Shown in pieces: positions 8,241 through 18,138 of a stretch of 64,000 bases of DNA. Below the pieces are notes generated by a model, which was not told the DNA's origin, did no database searches, and saw only the letters and a list, made by a program, of their open reading frames with translations. Both the position numbers and the translations under genes were made by a program. Source of the DNA: Erythrobacter insulae (GTDB taxonomy: Bacteria; Pseudomonadota; Alphaproteobacteria; Sphingomonadales; Sphingomonadaceae). The first letter of the stretch is position 1. Each line of letters starts with the position of its first letter. The stretch spans positions 2,112,501 through 2,176,500 of the forward strand of contig NZ_VHJK01000001.1 in assembly GCF_007004095.1 (NCBI RefSeq), in the 5' to 3' direction.

Positions 8241-9428
8241 TCACCCGAACGCTGCAATCCCTGTGATTGCGCGGCCAAGGATCAATGCATGGACATCATG
8301 CGTGCCTTCGTAGGTGTTTACCGTTTCAAGGTTCACCGCGTGGCGGATTACCTGATATTCCTCGGATATGCCGTTGCCGCCGTGCATGTCGCGCGATTGG
8401 CGGGCAATATCCAAAGCCTTGCCGACATTGTTGCGTTTCACGATTGAAATCATGTCCGGCGCAAAGCGGCCTTCGTCCATCAATCGGCCAACCCGCAGCG
8501 ACGCCTGAAGGCCCAGTGCAATGTCGGTCATCATATCGGCGAGCTTTTTCTGATAAAGCTGCGTCGCGGCGAGCGGGCGTTCAAACTGTTTGCGGTCAAG
8601 GCCGTATTGGCGGGCGGCGTGCATACAGAATTCTGCAGCCCCTATCGCGCCCCAGCTGATGCCATAGCGCGCCCGGTTCAGGCATCCGAATGGACCTTTC
8701 AGACCCTGAACATCGGGCAGCAACGCATCTGCGCCGACTTTTACATCTTCCATCACGATGCCGCCGGTGGTGGAGGCGCGCAGCGAGATTTTGCCGTCGA
8801 TCTTGGGGGCGGATAGCCCTTTCATGCCTTTTTCAAGGACAAAGCCGCGGATCCCGCCGCCATGTTCCTCTGATTTGGCCCAGACGACAAATATGTCGGC
8901 AAATGGCGAATTTGAAATCCAGGTTTTCGCGCCGTTCAAAACGTATCCGTCACCGTCTTTGCGGGCGACGGTTTTCATACCGGCTGGATCGCTGCCGGCA
9001 TCAGGTTCGGTCAAGCCAAAGCAACCGATCAATTCGCCCGATGAAAGTCCGGGCAGATATTTGCGGCGCTGTTCTTCCGATCCATAGGCATAGATCGGGT
9101 GCATCACGAGGCTGGATTGAACCGACGCCATAGAGCGATAGCCGCTGTCCACACGCTCAATTTCGCGCGCGATCAAACCGTAGGCGACATAGGAGGCGCC
9201 AACGCCGCCATATTCTTCGGGAATGGTCGCACCGAGCAAGCCAGCCTGACCCATGAGCGGGAACAGTTCCGGCGCGGAAACTTCATTACGAAAAGCCTCG
9301 ATCACGCGCGGTTGCAGTTCGCTTTGGGCAAACGCATTTGCGGTATCGCGGATCATCCGCTCGTCTTCGGTCAGCTGGGTTTCGAGATCAAAGGGGTCTT
9401 CCCAGTTGAAAGGCGCCATTCCGGCCAT
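8241..9428 (-). CDS. gcdH: Glutaryl-CoA dehydrogenase
   Basis: This 395-residue FAD-dependent acyl-CoA dehydrogenase oxidatively decarboxylates glutaryl-CoA to crotonyl-CoA in lysine and tryptophan degradation. Typical parts are the N-terminal [22 protein letters not shown], the FAD/substrate segments [13 protein letters not shown] and [16 protein letters not shown], and the C-terminal [19 protein letters not shown], where the Glu is the catalytic base. The TYEGTHD segment and the overall pattern point to GcdH rather than a general acyl-CoA dehydrogenase. It is probably in one catabolic transcript with maiA and the FAH-family gene. Confidence 0.92.
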   Translation of the reverse strand: MAGMAPFNWEDPFDLETQLTEDERMIRDTANAFAQSELQPRVIEAFRNEVSAPELFPLMGQAGLLGATIPEEYGGVGASYVAYGLIAREIERVDSGYRSMASVQSSLVMHPIYAYGSEEQRRKYLPGLSSGELIGCFGLTEPDAGSDPAGMKTVARKDGDGYVLNGAKTWISNSPFADIFVVWAKSEEHGGGIRGFVLEKGMKGLSAPKIDGKISLRASTTGGIVMEDVKVGADALLPDVQGLKGPFGCLNRARYGISWGAIGAAEFCMHAARQYGLDRKQFERPLAATQLYQKKLADMMTDIALGLQASLRVGRLMDEGRFAPDMISIVKRNNVGKALDIARQSRDMHGGNGISEEYQVIRHAVNLETVNTYEGTHDVHALILGRAITGIAAFG

Positions 9429-9502
9429 TGGTTACTCCTGAAACTATTTTGAGGTGTCTGTTGCAGGCATAGCCGTGTGTTTCAACCTCTTGTGTTGTCT
9501 GG

Positions 9503-11443
9503 TTAGGTACGCGGTCTGTTGGCCAAAAGATCATCGACCACGCCGGGATCGGCAAGAGTTGATGTATCGCCGAGATTGCCGGTATCGTTTTCTGCGATCT
9601 TGCGGAGGATCCGGCGCATGATTTTACCCGACCGTGTTTTGGGGAGGCCGGGGGCAAATTGGACGACATCGGGCGTTGCAATCGGGCCGATTTCCTTGCG
9701 GACCCATTGCACCAATTCCTTGCGCAGCTCTTCGCTATCTTCGGTGCCCGCATTGGTGGTGACATAGGCGTAAATGCCTTGTCCCTTCACATCATGCGGC
9801 ATGCCGACCACGGCGGCCTCTGACACCAGCGGATGTTCGACCAGCGCGCTTTCCACCTCTGCTGTGCCCATGCGGTGGCCCGACACGTTGATCACATCGT
9901 CGATGCGGCCTGTGATCCAGTAATAGCCATCTTCATCACGGCGGCAGCCATCACCGGTGAAATAATATCCGGGATACTGGCTGAAATAGGTTTGGAAAAA
10001 CCGGTCATGATCGCCGTAAACCGTGCGCATCTGGCCCGGCCAGCTATCTGTGATAACCAGCGCGCCCGATGCCGCCCCTTTCAGCAATGTGCCTTTCTCT
10101 GGATCGACCAGAGCGGGCTGCACACCGAACATCGGTTTTGATGCGCTGCCGGGTTTCAGATCGGTCGCGCCGGGCAGGGGGGTGATCATCGCGCCGCCTG
10201 TTTCGGTCTGCCACCACGTATCAACGATCGGGCAGCGGCGTTCACCAACAACGCGGTGATACCAATCCCATGCCTCGGGATTAATAGGCTCGCCCACACT
10301 GCCCAGCAGCCTGAGCGAGGACCGGTCGGTTTTAGTCACCCAGTCATCGCCTTCGCGCATCAGCGCGCGCAGCGCGGTCGGCGCAGCGTAGAAAATTTCC
10401 ACTTTATGTTTGTCAACGACATTCCAGAACCGGCTGACATCCGGGTAATTCGGCACACCTTCGAACATCACCTGCGTCGCGCCATTGATGAGCGGGGCAT
10501 AGACGACATAGCTGTGGCCGGTGACCCAGCCGACATCGGCGGCGCACCAATACACTTGACCGGGGCGGTAATCGAACACGTATTCATGCGTCATGCTGGT
10601 CCACACAGCATATCCGCCGGTGGTGTGCATCACGCCTTTGGGCTTTCCGGTTGAACCCGATGTGTAAAGGATAAACAGCGGGTCTTCGGCGTCCATCGCC
10701 TCCGCTGCGCATTCGGGCGAGGCATTGGCAGCGGCGTCATGCCACCACACATCGCGGCCTTCAACAAAGCCGACACTGCCGCCGGTGTGCCGATAAACGA
10801 TTACGGTGTCGGCGGGCGTCTTTTCCAGCGCAGCATCGACATTGGCTTTTAATGGTACTTTCTTTCCACCGCGAAGGCCTTCATCGGCGGTGATCACGAT
10901 GTTTGACTGGCAATCTTCAATGCGCCCCGCCAGCGCATCGGGAGAGAAGCCGGCAAATACGACTGAATGCACGGCGCCGATCCGCGCGCAGGCGAGCATG
11001 GCGATGGCGGCCTCTGGTACCATCGGCAAGTAGATTGTTACTCGGTCGCCTTTGTTGACCCCGTTGGCTTTCAGCACGTTGGCGAAGGTGCAGACTTCGG
11101 TGTGAAGATCGCGGTAAGTCAGCGTGCGACCGGGCGTATCGGGGTGGTCCGGTTCCCAGATGATCGCTGGTGTATCGCCGCGCGTTTCCAGATGCCGGTC
11201 GAGCGCGTTGGCACAGATATTGAGCTTTCCGCCCATGAACCAGCCAATGCGGAAATCAGCCTCGTTGTAGCTTACATCCTTGAGCGTTTCCCAAGGTTTG
11301 ATCCAGTCGATCCTCTGCGATTCCTCGCGCCAGAACCCTTCGGGATCGCTGATCGATCGGGCATAGCGTTCATCGTAAGCAGACGCGTTGATCTTCGCCG
11401 ACGCTGCCCATTCACCGGGCACCGGAAATAGTTCTTCGCTCAA
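9503..11443 (-). CDS. acs: Acetyl-CoA synthetase (AMP-forming)
   Basis: This 646-residue enzyme activates acetate to acetyl-CoA through acetyl-AMP. Visible are the ATP-binding P-loop [25 protein letters not shown], the hinge region [22 protein letters not shown], and the C-terminal [11 protein letters not shown], whose lysine is the known acetylation site that switches the enzyme off. Length matches Acs (about 650). It follows the same-strand catabolic genes with a 74-bp gap, and its own promoter lies in the gap to the response regulator. The product feeds the glyoxylate route, for which malate synthase G is present at 59.9-62.0 kb. Confidence 0.96.
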   Translation of the reverse strand: MSEELFPVPGEWAASAKINASAYDERYARSISDPEGFWREESQRIDWIKPWETLKDVSYNEADFRIGWFMGGKLNICANALDRHLETRGDTPAIIWEPDHPDTPGRTLTYRDLHTEVCTFANVLKANGVNKGDRVTIYLPMVPEAAIAMLACARIGAVHSVVFAGFSPDALAGRIEDCQSNIVITADEGLRGGKKVPLKANVDAALEKTPADTVIVYRHTGGSVGFVEGRDVWWHDAAANASPECAAEAMDAEDPLFILYTSGSTGKPKGVMHTTGGYAVWTSMTHEYVFDYRPGQVYWCAADVGWVTGHSYVVYAPLINGATQVMFEGVPNYPDVSRFWNVVDKHKVEIFYAAPTALRALMREGDDWVTKTDRSSLRLLGSVGEPINPEAWDWYHRVVGERRCPIVDTWWQTETGGAMITPLPGATDLKPGSASKPMFGVQPALVDPEKGTLLKGAASGALVITDSWPGQMRTVYGDHDRFFQTYFSQYPGYYFTGDGCRRDEDGYYWITGRIDDVINVSGHRMGTAEVESALVEHPLVSEAAVVGMPHDVKGQGIYAYVTTNAGTEDSEELRKELVQWVRKEIGPIATPDVVQFAPGLPKTRSGKIMRRILRKIAENDTGNLGDTSTLADPGVVDDLLANRPRT

Positions 11444-11532
11444 ACTGGCCTCTCCTGTCTCTTTGCATAAGAGCCTAGGCGAGAGTTCAGTTCGAGAAAA
11501 GGACCGATCGAAGCCCTATGGGCCAAAGCGGG

Positions 11533-11889
11533 TCAGGCCGCCTCGATCACTTGGTTGACAGCTTCGATCATCGCGGCGGGCGGGCATGGTTTTGCGAGAG
11601 TGGTGGCTTGCGGAAAACGCGCCTCCACCTCTTCACGGGTATGCCGACCGGAATGGAAGATGATCGGCACATTTTCCTCGGCAAGTTTCTGCGCCAGCGG
11701 GAAAACGATCCCATCATCCAGTTGAATATCAAGAATCGCGACGTCCGGCTTTTGTTTCTGAAAAGCGAGCATGGCCGAGGAGATTCCAGCATGGGGGCCC
11801 TCAACCTGAAAGCCTGCTTCTTCGACGGTGTCACACAGGTCGAATGCGACGATCATCTCGTCTTCGGCCACCAGAATCCGTTGTGTCAT
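11533..11889 (-). CDS. Stand-alone single-domain response regulator
   Basis: This 118-residue CheY-like receiver has no output domain. The acidic pocket (RILVAEDEMIV), phosphoacceptor (VAILDIQLDDG) and conserved lysine (LAKPCPP) are all present, so it should be phosphorylatable, unlike the receiver at 30919. The start at 11889 follows GGAGAGG closely; an in-frame extension upstream is not needed. It may act in a phosphorelay or by protein contact. No histidine kinase is encoded in the window, so its partner is unknown. Confidence 0.88.
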   Translation of the reverse strand: MTQRILVAEDEMIVAFDLCDTVEEAGFQVEGPHAGISSAMLAFQKQKPDVAILDIQLDDGIVFPLAQKLAEENVPIIFHSGRHTREEVEARFPQATTLAKPCPPAAMIEAVNQVIEAA

Positions 11890-11967
11890 TAAATGCCTCT
11901 CCCCTGAGTCGTTTTCTGATCCCACGGGTTACTTACCATATGGCAAGACATTTAGTTCCACATAATC

Positions 11968-12612
11968 CTACTTATTCTGACCGAACTTTTCAGAAAAGGC
12001 GGTGGATTCGCCAGATGCGAGCAGTTTCGCCTGCTCGACCCATTGATCGCGGGTGATCCGTCCGGCGAACCGGCCAAGCGTCGCATCGACGCGGACGACA
12101 TCGGCATCCGACCACGCGGCGATCTGTTCGAACCGCGTGTAACCTTGCTCTGCCAGCAGCGTGACGAGCTTTGGTCCGACGCCTTTGATTTGCCGCAGAT
12201 CGTCCGCTTCGCCTTTGGCTGCTGGTGCTGGTGCTGGTGCTGGTGCCGGAGCAGGGGTGGGGGCTGGCGTTGCGGCGGGTGCAGGTGCAGCAGCTGGCTT
12301 TGGTGCCGGCGTGGCAGGCGCAGTAGACGGCGCCACGCTTACGCCGGCTTCGGCATCTGCGCTGGCCCCTGCCGCTGCGATTGCATCCGAATTGGCATTG
12401 GCAGAGGTAACGCCAACATCGCGTTTCACGGCGGTCGGGGCATCAATCAACGCCTGGTTGCGTGCGGCCCGCGATGCGCCATCGTCCAGCACATCATTTT
12501 TGATCGAGCCTGAAACCTTGGTTGTGCGCGTACCGAAAAAAACGAACGCGATTATCATCAGCAACACGGCAAGGCCGATGAGAATATACGGGAGCATTTG
12601 ATCAAAAGTCAT
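11968..12612 (-). CDS. Membrane-anchored helix-hairpin-helix protein with Pro-Ala-rich linker
   Basis: This 214-residue protein has an N-terminal transmembrane helix (YILIGLAVLLMIIAFVFFG), a disordered linker with an almost pure Ala-Pro run around residues 120-150, and a C-terminal domain LRQIKGVGPKLVTLLAEQGYTRFEQIAAWSDADV. The last is the helix-hairpin-helix fold (GVGPK) seen in the DUF4332/Rad51-N-terminal-like group. Such domains usually bind DNA or act as protein contacts, but here it is tethered to the membrane and the function is unknown. The start at 12612 places the membrane helix at the N-terminus. The Ala-Pro run is encoded by repetitive GC-rich codons that could slip. Confidence 0.75.
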   Translation of the reverse strand: MTFDQMLPYILIGLAVLLMIIAFVFFGTRTTKVSGSIKNDVLDDGASRAARNQALIDAPTAVKRDVGVTSANANSDAIAAAGASADAEAGVSVAPSTAPATPAPKPAAAPAPAATPAPTPAPAPAPAPAPAAKGEADDLRQIKGVGPKLVTLLAEQGYTRFEQIAAWSDADVVRVDATLGRFAGRITRDQWVEQAKLLASGESTAFSEKFGQNK

Positions 12613-12792
12613 GAAGCAGGCCTCTTGGGACGGAATGAATCTCCCGCGACCTTTAGCAGCGCAAGCCCGGACGCAAAAGAGGGTGAAAGCGTGATGGCAA
12701 TGCCACACGATTTCACCTGCGGTTTGCTGGCTTTGCTGGTATTGCTGGCTTGGCTGACTTGGGCGGCCACATTGTTCAGCCCAAATCGCGCG

Positions 12793-14352
12793 TTACTTGG
12801 CCGGAGGCTCGCCGGTGCCAAGCGCCATTTCTGGTTCAACCACCTTTTTGCGAAACAGCACTTTGTCCTCTGGACCAAAAGAACGCTTCCAGATGACGAA
12901 CAGATACGTCCCGAAAATGGCCGGTATGCCGAAGACAAGCTCGGTCCATTCCGGCAAAAACTCTGTGAACACGAACCCGACCAGAACCGCCGGACCCGTC
13001 GCCCAGACAAGGCCCCAGCGCCAGTTCGTAACCGGGGCTTTCAATAGCGTCTTGAGCACTTTTGATTTGATGATGCTCGACACGCCCAGCGCAAGGAACA
13101 GCGCAAGCGCGGCCCCTGCGGCTTTGAACCCTTCATCCAGGCCAAGATGATCGGCGAGGAAAATAAATCCAATCGTGAGCGCTGCCTGCAAAGTGATGAT
13201 ACCCACCGACATCAACAAGTTTCGTTTGCGGGCAATGTAAACCAGCACACTTTCCGAGACGACCGCCATCGACGCGACGACCTCTGCCGCGAGCAGGATC
13301 GCCAGCGCGCCGGTGCCGCCGACGATGGCGGGGCCGCCAAGCCCCATGATTGCCTCGCCCGGAATGGACAAGGCAAGCGCCACACCCAGTTGCAGGGCAA
13401 TGATCCAGAAACCCACCTGGCGCACTTGCGCCGCGATGGCCTCCATATTGCCGATCTTCAAATTCTTGGTGATGACCGGCGACAGGATTGGTTCAAAACT
13501 GGTTTTCAGCTTTTGCGGCAGGCTCGCGATTTCCTTGGCAAAGAAATAGATGCCGACCGCCGCCGATGATGTCGCCTGACCCAGCAGGAAAACATCAAGC
13601 AGCCGGGTACCGCGTTCAATTACATCGGCCCCGACCAAAGGCAGCGCGCGGCTTGTCATCTTTAACAAGTAACGCGGCCTCGGTCTCCAGCCTTTGGGCA
13701 GGCCATAGGTACGCAGGAACGACCATAGCGCAGTCAGCAATGCGGCATAGATCGACGCCAGAAACGCCAGCGCAAGTCCCGCCTCGCTGATTGCAGGGAT
13801 AAAGAAAAATACTCCGGCCGCGATCGACCGGGTCCAAGGTTCCACAATCGCTCTGGCGCGCACAGTGGTTGCGATGTCATATTTATAGGCCTGCGCCGCC
13901 AGCAAAATCTCCGTCAGTGCAAATGCCGGAATGGCGGCGATCATCCACATATCAAGATCGCTATTCGTGCCATTCGGAAACATGATCGTAGGAAACAATA
14001 TCAAAGCCGCCGCGACCAGCATCGACACCAGCAAACAGGCGAGCATCCCGTCAAACACCAGATTGACCCGGCGTTGTCCGTCTTCGTCCGCGCCTTCGGT
14101 CAGGCGCTGCGCCAGACCGCGTTTTTCACCAAGCGCACAAATCAGCGCGAAAATCTCGATAATGACAAAGGCGGCGGCAAACCGGCCCATGTCCTCGACC
14201 CCGTACAGCCTGTAACCGATAAAGAGGAACGGAATGCCGCCCAGTGCACGGATCACAAAACCCAGCGTGTTTGTGCGGCCCCCTTTTGCAAGCGCGGCCA
14301 TATCTTCCTGACCGTCATTGGGCCCTGAAGCAGGGGAAGCGGGCGTGTTCAC
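12793..14352 (-). CDS. Multi-span flippase-like membrane protein (MOP/Wzx type)
   Basis: This 519-residue protein has about twelve hydrophobic helices and resembles lipopolysaccharide/polysaccharide flippases of the MOP exporter superfamily, which move lipid-linked sugars across the inner membrane. Conserved-looking stretches are GGIPFLFIGYRLYGVEDMGRFA and SFEPILSPVI. No glycosyltransferase genes are near, so the substrate is unknown. Its start overlaps the end of gpsA by 4 bp, and gpsA overlaps tsaD the same way, indicating a three-gene operon tsaD-gpsA-flippase. Confidence 0.72.
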   Translation of the reverse strand: MNTPASPASGPNDGQEDMAALAKGGRTNTLGFVIRALGGIPFLFIGYRLYGVEDMGRFAAAFVIIEIFALICALGEKRGLAQRLTEGADEDGQRRVNLVFDGMLACLLVSMLVAAALILFPTIMFPNGTNSDLDMWMIAAIPAFALTEILLAAQAYKYDIATTVRARAIVEPWTRSIAAGVFFFIPAISEAGLALAFLASIYAALLTALWSFLRTYGLPKGWRPRPRYLLKMTSRALPLVGADVIERGTRLLDVFLLGQATSSAAVGIYFFAKEIASLPQKLKTSFEPILSPVITKNLKIGNMEAIAAQVRQVGFWIIALQLGVALALSIPGEAIMGLGGPAIVGGTGALAILLAAEVVASMAVVSESVLVYIARKRNLLMSVGIITLQAALTIGFIFLADHLGLDEGFKAAGAALALFLALGVSSIIKSKVLKTLLKAPVTNWRWGLVWATGPAVLVGFVFTEFLPEWTELVFGIPAIFGTYLFVIWKRSFGPEDKVLFRKKVVEPEMALGTGEPPAK

Positions 14353-15350
14353 TCGCTCTCTTCCTGTTCGGATCGCAATGGACGGGCGAGCAGCGCAGCA
14401 ACGATATCGCGCGGGTTCTCGCCTTGCAGGATTGTATTCATGGCGGTTGTAATGGGCATGGCAATGCCGCGCTCCTGCGCCAATTCAGCCAGCACCGGCG
14501 CGGTATGCGCGCCTTCGGCGACGGTGCGGCGGTCGGCCATCAGATCGGCTGCATTTTGCCCTTCGCCCAGCGCTTTACCCAGCGCGAAATTCCGGCTGGA
14601 AGTGGACGAACAGGTCAGCACCAGATCGCCGAGGCCGCACAGGCCCGCGAGCGTTTCCGTGCGGGCGCCAAGCGTTTCGCCAAAGCGCAGCATTTCTGCG
14701 TAACCGCGCGCGATCAGGGCGGCACGGGCATTTTGACCCAGTCCCAAACCCTCGACCACGCCGCAGGCAATCGCGAGCACATTCTTGATCGCTCCGCCGA
14801 TCTCTGCGCCGGTGACATCGTCTGAATAATATGGCCGAAAGGCTGGCCGGGCGATTTCCGGAGAAATCCGGTCCCAATGCTCGCGTCCGCCGTCGCAGGC
14901 CAGTGTCACCGCCGTTGGCAGCCCTTGGGCTACTTCATGCGCGAACGTGGGACCGGAAAGCACTGCGATTGCGCTGTCGGGGCAGGCGGCCCGGGCGACA
15001 TCGTTCATCAGTCGTTTGGTTCCGGCCTCGATACCTTTGGAACACAGTACCAGATCGCGCGGGCATTCGGGCAGATCTGCCAGAACCCGCCCCAGCACCT
15101 GTGCGGGTGTAACAACCAGAACCATGTCCAGACGCGCAAGATCGGCCAGATCGCCGGTCGCGCGGATTTGGGGGGAAAGTTCGGCAGAAGGGAGAAAAAG
15201 CGGATTGCGATGGGCCGAATTCACCGCGTTGACCACTTCATCCTCATAGGCCCACAGCATCACGCCGCGCCCGTCCGTGCTGAGCATTTGCGCCAAGGCG
15301 GTGCCCCATGCGCCAGCGCCAATTACGCCGATGGTTTTGCGTTCGCTCAT
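14349..15350 (-). CDS. gpsA: NAD(P)-dependent glycerol-3-phosphate dehydrogenase
   Basis: This 333-residue cytoplasmic enzyme reduces dihydroxyacetone phosphate to sn-glycerol 3-phosphate for phospholipid synthesis. Visible are the dinucleotide loop [44 protein letters not shown], the catalytic lysine segment [21 protein letters not shown] and [10 protein letters not shown]. Length is normal. It sits between tsaD and the flippase with 4-bp overlaps on both sides, implying translational coupling. Confidence 0.96.
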   Translation of the reverse strand: MSERKTIGVIGAGAWGTALAQMLSTDGRGVMLWAYEDEVVNAVNSAHRNPLFLPSAELSPQIRATGDLADLARLDMVLVVTPAQVLGRVLADLPECPRDLVLCSKGIEAGTKRLMNDVARAACPDSAIAVLSGPTFAHEVAQGLPTAVTLACDGGREHWDRISPEIARPAFRPYYSDDVTGAEIGGAIKNVLAIACGVVEGLGLGQNARAALIARGYAEMLRFGETLGARTETLAGLCGLGDLVLTCSSTSSRNFALGKALGEGQNAADLMADRRTVAEGAHTAPVLAELAQERGIAMPITTAMNTILQGENPRDIVAALLARPLRSEQEESE

Positions 15351-16411
15351 GCCTTTACTCCGGCGCCGCGCGCGGCCTCTGCATCAGGGTCCAGCGGCCA
15401 GCGCGGCCGCGCCTTGAAATCGAGCGGTGCGCTTTCATTCAGCGGCAGCCGTTCACAGCCAGCCCAGGCGATCATCGCGGCATTGTCTGTACACAGCGCC
15501 AAAGGCGGCGCGACAAATCGCATCGTGTGCTTTTGCGCCAATGCCTCAAGCGCGCTGCGGATGGTCATGTTCGCAGCAACCCCGCCTGCGACCACCAGCG
15601 AAGGCATCGCTGGTGACCCGGCAATCGCTTTTTCTAGCCGATCAATCAGGCAATCGACGGCCGCCTGCTGAAAACTCGCCGCGATATCGGCTGGCTTGTG
15701 ATCGCCGCTTTCGACCGCGCGCAGCACCGCGCTTTTCAAACCGGCAAAGGAAAAGTGCGGTTCGCCGGAGCCTTTTAACGGGCGGGGCAGGGGTACGGCG
15801 GCGGCATCGCCTTCACGTGCCAGTTTTTCAACCGCCGGGCCGCCGGGATAGCCGAGGCCAAGGATCTTGGCGGTTTTATCGAAGGCCTCACCCAGCGCAT
15901 CGTCAATTGTCGTGGCAAGCCGGCGATACTGGCCAACACCTTCCACGCTCAAAATCTGGCAATGCCCGCCCGATACGAGCAGCAGGAGATAAGGAAACGC
16001 GAGCTCAGCATCGGCCAGACGCGGCGACAGCGCGTGCCCTTCCAGATGGTTGATCGCCAGCAACGGCTTATCACTGGCCATCGCCAGCGCCTTTGCGCTC
16101 ACCAGGCCAACCATCACGCCGCCGATCAGGCCCGGGCCGGCAGTCGCGGCAATTGCGTCCACATCATCAAGCGTCAGCTTGGCATCGTCCAGCACGGCTT
16201 CGATCATCGGTGCCAGCCGCTCTGCATGAGCGCGGGCGGCAATTTCGGGGACGACCCCGCCATAGGGCGCGTGCTCTTTATCCTGACTGGCAATTCGTTG
16301 GGCGATAATGCGGCGATCGTCGGTCACCAGCGCAACCGCAGTCTCGTCGCAGCTCGATTCTATACCGAGCACGAGCTTTTGGGCTTCAGGCGTGGTGGAT
16401 TGAACCGTCAT
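15347..16411 (-). CDS. tsaD: tRNA N6-threonylcarbamoyladenosine transferase
   Basis: This 354-residue ASKHA-fold enzyme transfers the threonylcarbamoyl group to A37 of ANN-decoding tRNAs. The family opening [15 protein letters not shown] is present, followed by the metal-binding histidine motif [31 protein letters not shown] and [10 protein letters not shown], with [12 protein letters not shown] near the C-terminus. It is the first gene of the tsaD-gpsA-flippase operon and is divergent from hemC across only 44 bp. Confidence 0.96.
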   Translation of the reverse strand: MTVQSTTPEAQKLVLGIESSCDETAVALVTDDRRIIAQRIASQDKEHAPYGGVVPEIAARAHAERLAPMIEAVLDDAKLTLDDVDAIAATAGPGLIGGVMVGLVSAKALAMASDKPLLAINHLEGHALSPRLADAELAFPYLLLLVSGGHCQILSVEGVGQYRRLATTIDDALGEAFDKTAKILGLGYPGGPAVEKLAREGDAAAVPLPRPLKGSGEPHFSFAGLKSAVLRAVESGDHKPADIAASFQQAAVDCLIDRLEKAIAGSPAMPSLVVAGGVAANMTIRSALEALAQKHTMRFVAPPLALCTDNAAMIAWAGCERLPLNESAPLDFKARPRWPLDPDAEAARGAGVKA

Positions 16412-16455
16412 CGTCCTTTCACTTAATGCCTTGCGAGGCTAGAGCAAGCGCACCG

Positions 16456-17412
16456 ATGAGTAACAATACACAAATAGGTAATGAGATGGTGCGGCCCAAA
16501 ATGCGATTAGGCACGCGCAATTCGCCTTTGGCGATGGCGCAAGCGGTCGAAACCAAGGCGCGGCTTTGCGCAGCGCATGGCTGGAGTGAGGACGAGGTTG
16601 AGCTCGTTCCCGTCATGGCCAGCGGGGACAAGGTGCTGGACCGCCCGCTGTCAGAAATCGGCGGAAAGGCGCTGTGGACCAAAGAGCTCGACGCGTGGCT
16701 CGCCGAAGGGCTGATTGATGCCTCGGTCCATTCGGCCAAGGATGTTGAAACAATCCGGCCTGACGTGTTCCATTTTGCGGCATTTCTGCCGCGCGCTGAT
16801 CGCCGCGATGCGCTGGTCGGTGCCGCGAATATTGCCGCCATCCCGCAAGGGGCTACTGTGGGCACCAGCGCACCGCGCCGCGCCGCGCAGCTTTTGAACC
16901 TGCGTCCTGATTGCAAAGTGGTGACGTTTCGCGGGAATGTCGCGACACGGCTCGGCAAATTGAAAGCGGGCGAGGCTGATGTGACTTTTCTGGCCGCAGC
17001 CGGACTTGAGCGGCTGGGCCAGTCCGATGTCGGCAATCCCTTGCCCAGCGAAGACTGGCTGCCCGCCGCTGCACAAGGTGTCATTGCGCTGGAATGCCGC
17101 GCTGATGATGCCGAAGCGAGCGCAAACCTCGCGGCTATCGGTGATGCGCAAACCGCAGCGGAATTGACCGCAGAGCGCGCTTTGCTCGCGGCGCTGGGCG
17201 GAACATGTCACAGCCCTGTTGCTGTTCTGTGCCAAGGCGATCTGGATACGCTGACCATGCAAGCAGCGGTTTTCAGCCCTGATGGTTCAGAACGGGTTGC
17301 AGGAAACGTGACCTTTGCCGCGAACGATCATGGCGCTGTCGCCGAGCTGGCGCGTGATTTGCTATCGCGCGCAAGCATTGCAGTGACAGAGCATTTCACC
17401 GGCGGCAAATGA
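16456..17412 (+). CDS. hemC: Hydroxymethylbilane synthase (porphobilinogen deaminase)
   Basis: This enzyme joins four porphobilinogens to the linear tetrapyrrole of heme synthesis. LRLGTRNSPLAMAQA-like opening, HSAKDVET, APRRAAQLLNLRPD, FRGNVATRLGKL and LPAAAQGVIALECR are all recognisable. The dipyrromethane-cofactor cysteine is in LGGTCHSPVAV near residue 252. The start is uncertain among ATG 16426, 16456 and 16486. 16456 (MSNNTQIG) gives the usual length, 318 residues; 16486 has a weak AGGTA before it. It overlaps hemD by 4 bp (ATGA). Confidence 0.93.
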   Translation: MSNNTQIGNEMVRPKMRLGTRNSPLAMAQAVETKARLCAAHGWSEDEVELVPVMASGDKVLDRPLSEIGGKALWTKELDAWLAEGLIDASVHSAKDVETIRPDVFHFAAFLPRADRRDALVGAANIAAIPQGATVGTSAPRRAAQLLNLRPDCKVVTFRGNVATRLGKLKAGEADVTFLAAAGLERLGQSDVGNPLPSEDWLPAAAQGVIALECRADDAEASANLAAIGDAQTAAELTAERALLAALGGTCHSPVAVLCQGDLDTLTMQAAVFSPDGSERVAGNVTFAANDHGAVAELARDLLSRASIAVTEHFTGGK

Positions 17413-18083
17413 CGCATATCCTTGCCATCCGGCCCGAGCCGGGGCTGACATCTACGATCATAAGCGCGCGTGCCTTGGGCCTGGCGGTCACAGGAACGCC
17501 GCTGTTCGAGGTCCGGCCATTGGATTGGGAAGCGCCCGATCCGGCGCAGATTGATGCGCTCCTGATTGGCAGCGCGAATGCCATACGGCACGGCGGCGTC
17601 AATCTGGCGCATTTCCTTGATAAGCCAGTCCATGCGGTTGGGAAATCTACGGAAAAAACGGCGCGCCAGGCCGGTTTCCAGATTGGCTCTGTGGGCAGCG
17701 GGGGCCTTCAAAATGTGCTCGATGCGCTCCATGCGCCGCTCCGGCTTTTGCGGATTGCCGGGGCCGATCACGTTCCTCTTGATCCGCCCAAGGGCGTTAA
17801 TATCCACAAAGTGATTGCGTACAAAAGCGTAGCTTTGCCGCTTGAGCCTGCGGTTATGGATCATGACGGAAACCGTTCGATAGTCTTGCTTCATTCTGCT
17901 GCGGCAGCGGAGCATTTTGCGAACGAATGCAATCGCTTGGGTTTTGATAAGGGCCGAATCGAATTGGCGGTCCTGGGCCCGCGCATTGCTTCAGCCGCGG
18001 GCAAGGATTGGCGTGCTATCCACGTTTCAGAGCGGCCGGACGATGCGGCGCTTCTGGCCATGGTGGACCGCTTGTGCCAATAA
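17409..18083 (+). CDS. hemD: Uroporphyrinogen-III synthase
   Basis: This 224-residue protein follows hemC with a 4-bp ATGA overlap and should cyclise hydroxymethylbilane to uroporphyrinogen III. The family is poorly conserved in sequence. The visible signs are the N-terminal ILAIRPEPGLTSTI, the domain-swap segment LIGSANAIRHG and FLDKPVHAVGKSTEKTARQAGF, followed by ILLHSAAAAEHFA-like and VLGPRIASAAG stretches, which match HemD. Position next to hemC makes the assignment firm. It is followed by the Mic60-like gene 55 bp downstream. Confidence 0.9.
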   Translation: MTHILAIRPEPGLTSTIISARALGLAVTGTPLFEVRPLDWEAPDPAQIDALLIGSANAIRHGGVNLAHFLDKPVHAVGKSTEKTARQAGFQIGSVGSGGLQNVLDALHAPLRLLRIAGADHVPLDPPKGVNIHKVIAYKSVALPLEPAVMDHDGNRSIVLLHSAAAAEHFANECNRLGFDKGRIELAVLGPRIASAAGKDWRAIHVSERPDDAALLAMVDRLCQ

Positions 18084-18138
18084 TGCGGTAGCATTCCAGT
18101 CGGGTGGTGGGTCGCTCAGGATTGTAGAACGGATAAAA

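Noticed and set aside
12161..12601. Ala/Gly-rich plus-strand frame opposite the helix-hairpin-helix gene
   Set aside because: It is the mirror of the Ala-Pro linker; composition bias explains the long open frame.
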